In this document: positions 1-5,832 of the stretch, piece after piece
Position numbering within the stretch: position 1 is the stretch's first letter
How the letters are laid out: every line of letters begins with the position of its first letter
From: Desulfovibrio sp.
GTDB lineage: Bacteria > Desulfobacterota > Desulfovibrionia > Desulfovibrionales > Desulfovibrionaceae
Length of the DNA: 7,002 bases
Assembly: GCA_014804915.1 (NCBI GenBank)
Contig: JAAUYW010000030.1
Coordinates: 6,414-13,415 of the forward strand
Direction of reading: 5' to 3'
Notes under the pieces: generated by a model
Database searches by the model: none
The model's input: the letters and a program-made list of their open reading frames with translations, nothing else
Told to the model about the DNA's origin: nothing
Program-made: the position numbers and the translations under genes

Positions 1-543
1 GAAGCAGGCGCGTATCTGGAATACAGGCCGGAGCCGATCATTCCCTGCAGGCACACTCGCTATATTTCAGATACCAGCATTGTCATTGATCCCACAGCCA
101 CACTGTTCTATTCAGAAATTTATATGCCAGGACGAAAATATTACAAGGAAGGCGAAATTTTTGAATATGATGTGCTTTCAGTCTGCTCCCATGCCAAACG
201 CCCGGACGGCGAAGAGCTTTTCCGTGAGAAACTTATAATCCAGCCCAGAGGCGGCCATGTGCGAGATACCGGCACCATGGGTGATTTTGACGTATTCGCA
301 AACGTAATTGTGCTCGCCCCTCACGAAATCGCAAATGGAATCTATGAGCAGACCAATCCCTTTTTTGACGCCAGCTCCAGACTTGCCGCGGGAATCACCA
401 GGCTGCCAAATCAGGCTGGTCTTCTATACAAGGCGCTGGGCATGGAGCCTGGCCCAGTCAAAAAAATGGTAAGGGACTTTTGTTCTGTTGTGCGCCAGCA
501 CGTAAAAGGCCGCCCCCTGCCTGCCGAATTCCCCTGGCGCTAA
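1..543 (+). CDS. ureD: Urease accessory protein UreD (UreH), C-terminal part, 5' end outside window
   Basis: UreD acts with UreF and UreG as a cytoplasmic chaperone complex that delivers nickel to apo-urease. The reading frame is open from base 1, so the gene begins upstream. The visible 180 residues are the C-terminal part; family members are usually about 270-300 residues, so roughly 100 are missing. Recognition rests on the typical UreD pattern: an early YLEYRPEPIIPC segment, then a central TLFYSEIYMPGRKYY stretch (the family usually shows a GR motif here), and a C-terminal tract where LxxKALGMEPGPVKKMVRDF resembles the usual LxxRxLG...V......W pattern. The protein ends PAEFPWR, like many UreD proteins that end in P..PR.W. 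The internal ATG at base 124 is not the true start, because the conserved UreD sequence continues upstream of it. The stop is 16 bases before the urea transporter gene, which implies co-transcription with it. The urease structural genes and the other accessory genes are presumably to the left. Confidence 0.9.
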   Translation, partial: EAGAYLEYRPEPIIPCRHTRYISDTSIVIDPTATLFYSEIYMPGRKYYKEGEIFEYDVLSVCSHAKRPDGEELFREKLIIQPRGGHVRDTGTMGDFDVFANVIVLAPHEIANGIYEQTNPFFDASSRLAAGITRLPNQAGLLYKALGMEPGPVKKMVRDFCSVVRQHVKGRPLPAEFPWR

Positions 544-559
544 AAACATCGAGGCAACA

Positions 560-1549
560 ATGAGCGAATCCGCAGCAAAACCATATTCTTTGTCTTTCCC
601 AGGCACAATCCGCGACCTCTTGCGCGGCAGCGGCCAGGTTATGTTCCAGCAAAGCGCCTGGACCGGACTTCTGTTTTTGATCGGCATTTTCTGGGGCGCG
701 TGCAGCGCCGGCGCTCCGCAGGTGGGCTGGGGGGCGCTGCTTGGCCTCGCCGCCTCCACATTCGCCGGCTGGATTCTCGGCGAGTATATAGAGGATGGCG
801 AAGACGGCCTCTGGGGTTTCAACGGAATCCTGGTGGGCTGCGCTTTTCCCACTTTTCTTGCGCCAGTGCCCCTGATGTGGGTCAGCCTTGTCTGCTGCGC
901 CATGCTCACCACCTGGATGCGGCGTGGCTTCAACAATGTGACAGCCCAATTCAAAATCAATTCGCTCACTTTTCCCTTTGTATTTTGCACCTGGGTCTTT
1001 CTGCTTTCAGCCCGTGTACTCACTGCCACGCCGCTCGCGGATATGGATTCGCCCGCGCTGATTATTCATATTGGCGGCGAAATCAACTGGAGCCCTGGCG
1101 CCTTTATCGGTTACTGGCTCAAGGGCGTATCCCAGGTTTTCCTGATCAACAATTCAGTAACTGGCGCCATCTTCCTGATTGGACTCGCGATTTGCAACAA
1201 ATGGGCCGCAATCTATGCCGCCGGCGCTTCCGCTCTTGCCCTCATTGTGGCCCTGCTCTTCGCTGCCGATCCGGCCGATGTCACGGCCGGCCTGTTCGGC
1301 TTCAGCCCGGTGCTTACAGGCATAGCGATTGGCACAGTTTTTTACCAGGTTCACTGGAAAAGCGCTCTCTGGACCGCAGCTGCCGTAATCGCCACAGTTT
1401 TCATCCAGGCTGGAATGGATACTCTCATGCTTCCCTGGGGAATTCCAACGCTCACAGGCCCCTTCTGCATAGCGACCTGGCTGTTCCTGCTGCCCCAATA
1501 CAAATTCAACATCATGCCTCCAGAAAGGAAAGACTGGAAAGTGAACTAA
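560..1549 (+). CDS. UT-family urea transporter (urea channel)
   Basis: This is an inner-membrane urea channel of the UT family, the family of the structurally characterised Desulfovibrio vulgaris protein and of mammalian UT-A and UT-B. It allows urea to move down its gradient to the cytoplasmic urease. The 329 residues match the usual bacterial length. The protein shows the expected internal duplication. Half one has RGSGQVMFQ (residues 22-30) followed by a TGLLFLIGI helix, and the signature GLWGFNGILVG (83-93). Half two has LKGVSQVFL (187-195), a TGAIFLIGL helix, and GLFGFSPVLTG (244-254). A late PTLTGPFCIATWLF segment matches the second pore helix region of the family. The ATG at 560 follows a GAGG Shine-Dalgarno core at 551-554 with 5 bases of spacing, and it keeps the first conserved motif intact. 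The gene lies between ureD and an MFS gene on the same strand, so it is best read as the urea-uptake step of this urease operon. The family call is secure; the symbol is left blank because names such as yut and utp vary between genera. Confidence 0.95.
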   Translation: MSESAAKPYSLSFPGTIRDLLRGSGQVMFQQSAWTGLLFLIGIFWGACSAGAPQVGWGALLGLAASTFAGWILGEYIEDGEDGLWGFNGILVGCAFPTFLAPVPLMWVSLVCCAMLTTWMRRGFNNVTAQFKINSLTFPFVFCTWVFLLSARVLTATPLADMDSPALIIHIGGEINWSPGAFIGYWLKGVSQVFLINNSVTGAIFLIGLAICNKWAAIYAAGASALALIVALLFAADPADVTAGLFGFSPVLTGIAIGTVFYQVHWKSALWTAAAVIATVFIQAGMDTLMLPWGIPTLTGPFCIATWLFLLPQYKFNIMPPERKDWKVN

Positions 1550-1571
1550 CGCCAAAAACACAAAATCCATC

Positions 1572-2915
1572 ATGGACAAACTGATTCCCATCTCCGAAAT
1601 GCCGCTCAATGGCAGACATTGGTACATTCTGATTGTCGCATCTCTTGAACAATTGATCGGCGGCGCGCTCTCCACCATTGTAGGCATAATGCTTCCCCTG
1701 ATCATGCTCGCTGGCCAGCCAAAACTCACTGCGCTGGACCAGGGAATTCTGGGCGCAAGCGGACTGGCCGGGATCGCCATTGGCTCAATTATCATCGGAC
1801 AACTGATGGATGCCATTGGCTATCTCTTCCTTTTCCGCCTCTGCCCGCTCCTGATCGCCGCAGGATCGGTTTGCGTCTATTTCTCCGATCAGCCCGCGAC
1901 TCTGGCCATTTTCCTGTTCATTACCGGATTGGGCATCGGCGGCGGCTACAGCCTCGACTCTGGCTATATCTCCGAACTCATGCCAAAAAAATGGGAAAAT
2001 TTCATGGTGGGTCTTGCAAAGGCGCTCTGTTCCTTTGGCTTCATCGGGGGCGCAGCTGTGGGTTATTGGGCGCTCCTGCTAGATCCGTCGGCTGCCCTCT
2101 GGCCTGATCTGATCCTCTTTATCGGGCTTCTGGGCATCTGCACTTTCCTGCTGCGCATACATTGGTATGAAAGTCCGCGCTGGCTGCTTGCCAAAGATAA
2201 AATCAAAAGAGCCGAAAACGCGGCAAGGGAATTCCTCGGCCCGGCTGCGGAAGTGCGCCCAATCCAGGACCGGATCGGAGCAAAGGGCTTGCCCTGGTAT
2301 AAAATGTTTTCCGGAGAACCGCTGCAAAAAGTCATCCTGAGCGGCATTACCTGGGCATGCGAAGGCCTGGGCGTCTATGGCTTTGGCGTATTCCTGCCAA
2401 TTCTGGTGATGGCGCTCGGCCTCCAGGGCGGTGGTCTTGAAGGCATTGCCAAAGTGGAGGCTTCCATTAAAACTACCGTCTTCATCAACCTCTTTATAGC
2501 CGCGGGTTTCGCAATTGGCCTTGCTCTGGTTCGCAAGCTAAATCTGCTGAAACTGATGGGTTGGTGCTTTCTGCTCTGCGCGATTTCACTCGCGGGCCTG
2601 CTCGGAGGCTACGCGTGGCATTGGGCCACATGGATCAGCTTTGTGTGCTTCATCATTTTTGAAACCGCGCTCAATGCCGGACCCCACCTAGTTACCTTCA
2701 TAGTGCCTTCGAGAATTTACACGGTTTCAGAACGCGGAGCCGGCATGGGCATAGCCACAATGCTTGGCAAAGTTGGCGCTGTCGGCGGTGTATTCTTCAT
2801 GCCCCTGCTTCTTCACTGGGGAGGCATTACGCTTGTGCTCTGGGTTTCAATTATAATCCAGCTAATCGGCGCAGCGATTACATTCATTTATGGCAAGAAA
2901 TTAAATCTCCTGTAA
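1572..2915 (+). CDS. MFS transporter, sugar-porter-like, substrate unknown
   Basis: This is a 447-residue inner-membrane protein with about twelve hydrophobic segments: six before a hydrophilic central loop (about 196-250) and six after it, which is the layout of the major facilitator superfamily. Sugar-porter-type hallmarks are present. A TGLGIGGGYSLDSGYISELMP stretch covers helix 4 to loop 4-5, with E135 and P138 as in the usual YxAExxP pattern. ESPRWL (200-205) follows helix 6, as in xylose and myo-inositol porters. The loop 2-3 motif A is degraded to GQLMDAIG (76-83) and lacks the usual arginines. That argues for a diverged member, and the substrate cannot be named. The ATG at 1572 has no visible Shine-Dalgarno sequence; the 22 bases before it are A/C-rich. 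ATG 1599 (Met10) is an alternative start, but it has no better site. Translation may depend on coupling to the upstream gene. Its place between a urea channel and a cation channel suggests a role tied to urea catabolism, such as export of a nitrogen product or uptake of a nitrogen compound. That is inference only. Confidence 0.85.
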   Translation: MDKLIPISEMPLNGRHWYILIVASLEQLIGGALSTIVGIMLPLIMLAGQPKLTALDQGILGASGLAGIAIGSIIIGQLMDAIGYLFLFRLCPLLIAAGSVCVYFSDQPATLAIFLFITGLGIGGGYSLDSGYISELMPKKWENFMVGLAKALCSFGFIGGAAVGYWALLLDPSAALWPDLILFIGLLGICTFLLRIHWYESPRWLLAKDKIKRAENAAREFLGPAAEVRPIQDRIGAKGLPWYKMFSGEPLQKVILSGITWACEGLGVYGFGVFLPILVMALGLQGGGLEGIAKVEASIKTTVFINLFIAAGFAIGLALVRKLNLLKLMGWCFLLCAISLAGLLGGYAWHWATWISFVCFIIFETALNAGPHLVTFIVPSRIYTVSERGAGMGIATMLGKVGAVGGVFFMPLLLHWGGITLVLWVSIIIQLIGAAITFIYGKKLNLL

Positions 2916-2918
2916 GGA
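2913..2918 (+). promoter_or_regulatory. Ribosome-binding site overlapping the MFS stop codon
   Basis: The sequence TAAGGA contains both the TAA stop of the MFS gene (2913-2915) and the AGGA core of a Shine-Dalgarno site. It is 7 bases before the ATG of the channel gene. This arrangement usually means that translation of the channel is coupled to that of the MFS protein, and it supports reading the two as partners in one operon. Confidence 0.7.
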
Positions 2919-2925
2919 TAAAAAT

Positions 2926-3648
2926 ATGACTACCCAGGCCCAGACGCCGGACTATCATCCGGACGGCCAATTTCTCTGGACACGCACAGTCCCAAAGCTC
3001 CTTAATTATCTCGTCCTTGTTCTTTCGCTTGGACTCATCGCTTTCATCTCCTGGGACACATACAGGGGAGTGAATTACCTGGAAAGTCCCATATATATGA
3101 AATACCAGTTCGCAGTGTGCCTGGTATTCTTGGCTGAATACATCTACCGCTTCATCATCTCAAAGCACAAGATCAGGTTTCTCTTTCTTGCATTTCCTTT
3201 TCTGGTGATTTCAATCCCATACACAAATATTATTTCCTACTACAACATCAACGTCAGCGCGGAAGTTCTGCATTATATCTGTTCAGTGCCAATTTTTCGC
3301 GGTCTGGTCGCGCTGATCATGGTTGTAAATTATGTTGCCAAAAAGGCATCTACAACCGTGTTCTTCTCCTATGTGCTTGTGCTGGTGCCAAGCGTTTATA
3401 TGGGCGGGTTGTTTTTCTATGTCGCCGAGAAAGCCATCAACCCAGGCATTAAGAACTTCTGGTATGCAATGTGGTGGGCAGGCATGACTGTTACCACTAT
3501 CGGCTGCGATATCAATCCCATGACAGCCACAGGCATGGTGCTCGGTTTTATAATCTCGCTGCTAGGCATTATTATGCTCCCACTCTTTACAGTCTATTTT
3601 GGCCAGGCTATTCAGACATACGACAAATACACGAAAGAGCATCATTAG
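2926..3648 (+). CDS. Six-helix ion channel of the voltage-gated-like superfamily, atypical filter
   Basis: This 240-residue membrane protein is laid out like a single subunit of a tetrameric cation channel. S1 is at about 25-42, S2 at 60-78 (with E71 and R75), S3 at about 85-105, S4 at about 114-138, S5 at 145-167, the pore helix at 178-189 and S6 at 201-228. The pore reads FWYAMWWAGMTVTTIGCDINP, close to the potassium-channel pattern FxxAxWWAxxTxTTVGYGDxxP. However, the filter is TTIGCD (190-195), one residue shorter than TTVGYGD and with Cys in place of Tyr-Gly. S4 carries only one arginine (R125), so strong voltage sensing is unlikely. There is no cytoplasmic ligand-binding domain; the protein ends shortly after S6 with KYTKEHH. 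The start has a good TAAGGA ribosome-binding site that overlaps the preceding stop codon. It is the last gene of the urea operon, ahead of a terminator hairpin. The superfamily call is strong. Ion selectivity is unknown and could be potassium, ammonium or non-selective. Confidence 0.8.
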   Translation: MTTQAQTPDYHPDGQFLWTRTVPKLLNYLVLVLSLGLIAFISWDTYRGVNYLESPIYMKYQFAVCLVFLAEYIYRFIISKHKIRFLFLAFPFLVISIPYTNIISYYNINVSAEVLHYICSVPIFRGLVALIMVVNYVAKKASTTVFFSYVLVLVPSVYMGGLFFYVAEKAINPGIKNFWYAMWWAGMTVTTIGCDINPMTATGMVLGFIISLLGIIMLPLFTVYFGQAIQTYDKYTKEHH

Positions 3649-3683
3649 TTTTTTCCAGCCATCAAGCATTATTTCCCGAATCA

Positions 3684-3712
3684 AAAATGGCTGCATAATA
3701 TGCAGCCATTTT
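3684..3712. terminator. Bidirectional intrinsic terminator between convergent genes
   Basis: There is a perfect 13-bp inverted repeat, AAAATGGCTGCAT (3684-3696) and ATGCAGCCATTTT (3700-3712), with a three-base AAT loop. The core GGCTGCAT/ATGCAGCC pairs strongly. The arms end in four A on the left and four T on the right, so either transcript forms a hairpin with a short U-tract. It lies 35 bases after the channel stop and 22 bases beyond the ferritin stop. It therefore ends both the urea operon (plus strand) and the antiporter-ferritin operon (minus strand). Confidence 0.88.
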
Positions 3713-3734
3713 CAGTGAAATCCAAAGCGCGGAC

Positions 3735-4250
3735 TTACGCCTGGGCAGTATCAGCTTCTGTTGTCTGGGGTCTTGATTTCAATTCCGCATTCAGCAAATA
3801 AAGGCCTTTGGCATCGCCGCCATACAGGTCATATTTGGCCAGTAGATCGCTGGTATTCTTCTCTTCTTCGCCTTGCTCGGCTATAAACCAGTCCAGGAAC
3901 TGGCAGCAGCGATAATCATCAACTGTGCGCGCCTGCTTGTAAATGGCATTGATCAGACTCGTCACAAGCTTTTCATGCTTGAGTGCGGCTTCAAGGGGCT
4001 GCCTGTTATCCGAATAATCCGCTTCCGGTCTTGCAATCGCTTCAAGAGTCACTTTTTCATCATTATCCTGAAGATATTTAAGAAACTTCAGGGCATGATC
4101 CAGTTCCTCGGCTGCCTGCACATCAAACCAGTGTCCAAATCCATCCAGGCTGACGCCATAATAATAATTCGACATGGCCAGATAGAGATAGGCGGAGTAA
4201 AACTCCTTGTTTACCTGGTCCTTGAGCAAATCCGCAACTTTCTTGTCCAT
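3735..4250 (-). CDS. ftnA: Bacterial non-haem ferritin (FtnA-type)
   Basis: This is a cytoplasmic iron-storage protein that oxidises Fe(II) and stores it as a ferric mineral inside a 24-subunit shell. The 171 residues fit the family. All ligands known for Escherichia coli FtnA are visible, shifted by one: E16 (in NKEFYSAYLYLAMS), E49 and H52 (in AAEELDHALKF) and E93 (in HEKLVT) for the A and B sites. Q126 completes the B site, and E48, E125, E128 and E129 (in FIAEQGEEE) form the C site. There are no haem-ligand features of bacterioferritin. The C-terminal tail after about residue 158 (SRPQTTEADTAQA) is a polar extension of little note. The adjacent cysteines C115-C116 sit where most homologues have small residues; whether this matters is unknown. 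The ATG at 4250 has GGAG at 4257-4260 upstream. The gene follows the antiporter gene by 16 bases on the same strand, so the two form one transcription unit that ends at the shared terminator. In anaerobes ferritin often serves in tolerance of oxygen and iron stress. Confidence 0.95.
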   Translation of the reverse strand: MDKKVADLLKDQVNKEFYSAYLYLAMSNYYYGVSLDGFGHWFDVQAAEELDHALKFLKYLQDNDEKVTLEAIARPEADYSDNRQPLEAALKHEKLVTSLINAIYKQARTVDDYRCCQFLDWFIAEQGEEEKNTSDLLAKYDLYGGDAKGLYLLNAELKSRPQTTEADTAQA

Positions 4251-4266
4251 TCATTTCTCCAGTTGT

Positions 4267-5691
4267 TTAGATGAAGAAAATCCATGTCATCAGCCCGAAC
4301 AAGGGCACAAGAATGCCGACAGACCACGCCATATAGCCAAAGAAGCTCGGCATCTTGACGCCCTGGTTCTCGGCTATGGAGCGCACCATGAAATTGGGCG
4401 CATTGCCTATGTAGGTATTGGCGCCCATGAACACCGCGCCTGCGGAAATGGCGATCAGCGTTGTCGCCATATCCGTCATCAAATGCTGGGCATCCCCGCC
4501 CGCGGTGTTGAAAAAGACAAGATAGGTTGGCGCGTTATCCAGAAAGCTTGAAAGGGCTCCGGTAAGCCAGAAATACATTGCATTGACTGGCTCGCCAGAC
4601 GGGGTGGAAACCATTTTTACCAGAGAGCCCAGCGCGCCTTCGGTACCAGCGCGCAGGATTGCGATGGCCGGAATCATGCTCAAAAAGATGCCAAAAAACA
4701 ATTTGGCCACTTCTTCGATTGGCGCCCAGGAAAAGCCGTTTTTTTCCCTGCACTGGCGGCTTGTGAATTTCCAGGACAAGCCCGCGATTCCAAGGAGGCA
4801 CAAATCGCGCAACAGATTCTGGCCTTCAACAGGAACGCCATAGACAGATAGCCACTCGCCAAGGTTGAACATTCCTGAAAGAAGCACCGCAGCGACAACG
4901 CCAGCCAGAAATACAAGATTGATAACGCCTTCCAGCCCCAGTTTCTCTTCTTCCTTTTCAGGATCATGCGGAGGCACCGGGCTGCCCTCCTTTTTGTACA
5001 GAATCATGTCCAGCACAAAGTAGATCCCAAGCAAAACCAGCGAAAGGCAAAGTGTCTTGAAGAAGAGGTGCGTCATTGTCCAGAAGAAGGCAACGCCTTT
5101 CAGAAAGCCGAGAAACAGGGGCGGATCGCCAAGCGGTGTAAGCGAGCCGCCAATATTTGCGACCAGAAAGATAAAAAAGACAACTGAATGCACGCGGTAG
5201 CGGCGGTGGGCATTGGCGCGCAGCAATGGCCTGATGAGCAGCATGGCGGCTCCGGTAGTGCCCATCCAGCTGGCCAGCAATGTGCCAACCGCGAGAATTA
5301 CGGTATTAATAACGGGAGTTCCTACGAGGGAGCCGGTAAGCCGCACTCCGCCCGCCACGGTAAAGAGCGCAAAGAGCAGGACAATGAACGGGATGTAATC
5401 CAGAATTATGATATGCAGGAATTCATAAAGCGCAGTGCCAAACCCATAGACAATCAGGCAGGGCACAAGAAAGGCCAGACCCCAGAACACTGAAATCTTG
5501 CCAAAATTGTGTTCCCAGAAATGAGGCAACGCAAGAGGCATAATGGCTATTGAGAGAAGCATGCAGGCAAAGGGGATAACCCAGATAGCCGATATTTCAG
5601 CCCCGGGAATCGTGGGGCCGTGAGCCGCGCAGGCGGGATCAGCCATGCACAACAATGCTAATAGAAGCGGCAACAAGCGTATTAATGTCAT
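4267..5691 (-). CDS. Sodium:proton antiporter-like membrane protein, citrate-permease fold (CitMHS/NhaD-like)
   Basis: This is a 474-residue inner-membrane transporter of the ion transporter superfamily. Related proteins are commonly annotated as Na+/H+ antiporters (NhaD-like) or citrate-Mg transporters (CitMHS type). The first 22 or so residues form a signal peptide: a basic N-terminus (MTLIR), a leucine-rich core, and a likely cleavage after PACA (residues 19-22). Many hydrophobic segments follow. Two conserved re-entrant regions are visible. The first half has SWMGTTGAAMLLIRP (141-155) and then GGSLTPLGDPPLFLGFL (181-197). The second half has SSFLDNAPTYLVFF (381-394) and then IGNAPNFMV (428-436). 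A charged cytoplasmic loop (KKEGSPVPPHDPEKEEEK, 233-250) separates the halves. The ATG at 5691 is preceded by AGGAG (5698-5702) with 6 bases of spacing, and it gives a complete signal peptide. It is the first gene of a two-gene unit with the ferritin. The family call is strong. The actual substrate (Na+/H+ exchange or organic acid transport) is not decided by the sequence. Confidence 0.85.
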   Translation of the reverse strand: MTLIRLLPLLLALLCMADPACAAHGPTIPGAEISAIWVIPFACMLLSIAIMPLALPHFWEHNFGKISVFWGLAFLVPCLIVYGFGTALYEFLHIIILDYIPFIVLLFALFTVAGGVRLTGSLVGTPVINTVILAVGTLLASWMGTTGAAMLLIRPLLRANAHRRYRVHSVVFFIFLVANIGGSLTPLGDPPLFLGFLKGVAFFWTMTHLFFKTLCLSLVLLGIYFVLDMILYKKEGSPVPPHDPEKEEEKLGLEGVINLVFLAGVVAAVLLSGMFNLGEWLSVYGVPVEGQNLLRDLCLLGIAGLSWKFTSRQCREKNGFSWAPIEEVAKLFFGIFLSMIPAIAILRAGTEGALGSLVKMVSTPSGEPVNAMYFWLTGALSSFLDNAPTYLVFFNTAGGDAQHLMTDMATTLIAISAGAVFMGANTYIGNAPNFMVRSIAENQGVKMPSFFGYMAWSVGILVPLFGLMTWIFFI

Positions 5692-5717
5692 GGCTTGCTC
5701 CTGTACAAGGTTAGCTG

Positions 5718-5761
5718 ATATTATTTTTTATCTTTTTAAGCCAAAAAACCGTTTTTTGCAA
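5718..5761 (-). promoter_or_regulatory. Possible promoter of the antiporter-ferritin operon
   Basis: The AT-rich block upstream of the antiporter contains two sigma70-like possibilities on the minus strand. One has a -10 TAATAT (5718-5723) with a poor -35 (TTTTGG, 5741-5746, spacing 17). The other has -35 TTGCAA (5756-5761) and -10 TAAAAA (5733-5738), also with spacing 17. The sequence does not decide between them. A near-palindrome, GATA...TATC at 5717-5732, overlaps the region and could be an operator, but it is not a convincing Fur box. Confidence 0.35.
5743..5757. repeat. A6-CCG-T6 inverted repeat in the divergent promoter region
   Basis: Six A (5743-5748) and six T (5752-5757) flank CCG, and one further C-G pair at 5742/5758 extends the symmetry. 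It lies midway between the divergent promoters of the antiporter and trmH. It could be a weak hairpin, a bent-DNA element or a regulator site. It may equally be a chance feature of AT-rich promoter DNA. Confidence 0.3.
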
Positions 5762-5766
5762 TCAGG

Positions 5767-5796
5767 TTGACTGGATGCGGACGCTTTTTTTATTTT
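5767..5796 (+). promoter_or_regulatory. Probable sigma70-type promoter of trmH
   Basis: The -35 TTGACT (5767-5772) matches five of six consensus bases. It is followed after 18 bases by TATTTT (5791-5796) as a fair -10. The ribosome-binding site and ATG of trmH lie 26 and 37 bases downstream, a normal leader length. The TTG of this -35 box is also in frame with trmH, but it is read here as promoter and not as a start codon. Confidence 0.45.
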
Positions 5797-5821
5797 CAGA
5801 AACAAACTCAAGACCAGGGCC

Positions 5822-5826
5822 GGAGG
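5822..5826 (+). promoter_or_regulatory. Ribosome-binding site that sets the trmH start
   Basis: A GGAGG core, six bases before ATG 5833, fixes that codon as the start of trmH. It rules against the longer open frame that begins with TTG at 5767. The 22 extra residues of the longer form have no counterpart in known TrmH proteins. Confidence 0.8.
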
Positions 5827-5832
5827 AACGGC

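Noticed and set aside
424..1029. 201-residue minus-strand open frame opposite ureD and the urea transporter gene
   Set aside because: It is antisense to two confidently identified genes, has a low-complexity, arginine- and proline-rich composition with no recognisable domain, and has no supporting ribosome-binding site.
700..1584. 294-residue plus-strand open frame inside the urea transporter gene
   Set aside because: It overlaps the UT gene in another frame and is rich in Arg, His, Cys and Trp, which is typical of an out-of-frame reading of a GC-rich membrane protein gene.
1154..1816. 220-residue minus-strand open frame across the UT-MFS junction
   Set aside because: It is antisense to two real genes and spans their short gap; no family resemblance was seen.
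3493..3510. Frameshift or sequencing error as the cause of the odd channel filter
   Set aside because: The reading frame is intact on both sides and S6 continues normally. An artefact would need an exact three-base loss together with the change to Cys, so a true variant is more likely, though raw reads were not available.
3873..4274. 133-residue plus-strand open frame antisense to ferritin
   Set aside because: The ferritin frame on the other strand has all iron ligands and a ribosome-binding site, so this is its shadow.
5717..5732. Fur box upstream of the antiporter-ferritin operon
   Set aside because: Only the outer GATA/TATC positions are symmetric. The inner bases do not fit the GATAATGATAATCATTATC pattern well enough to call.
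5767..5832. N-terminal extension of trmH from TTG 5767
   Set aside because: The TTG lies in the probable -35 box. The extension has no TrmH counterpart, and ATG 5833 has an ideally spaced GGAGG.
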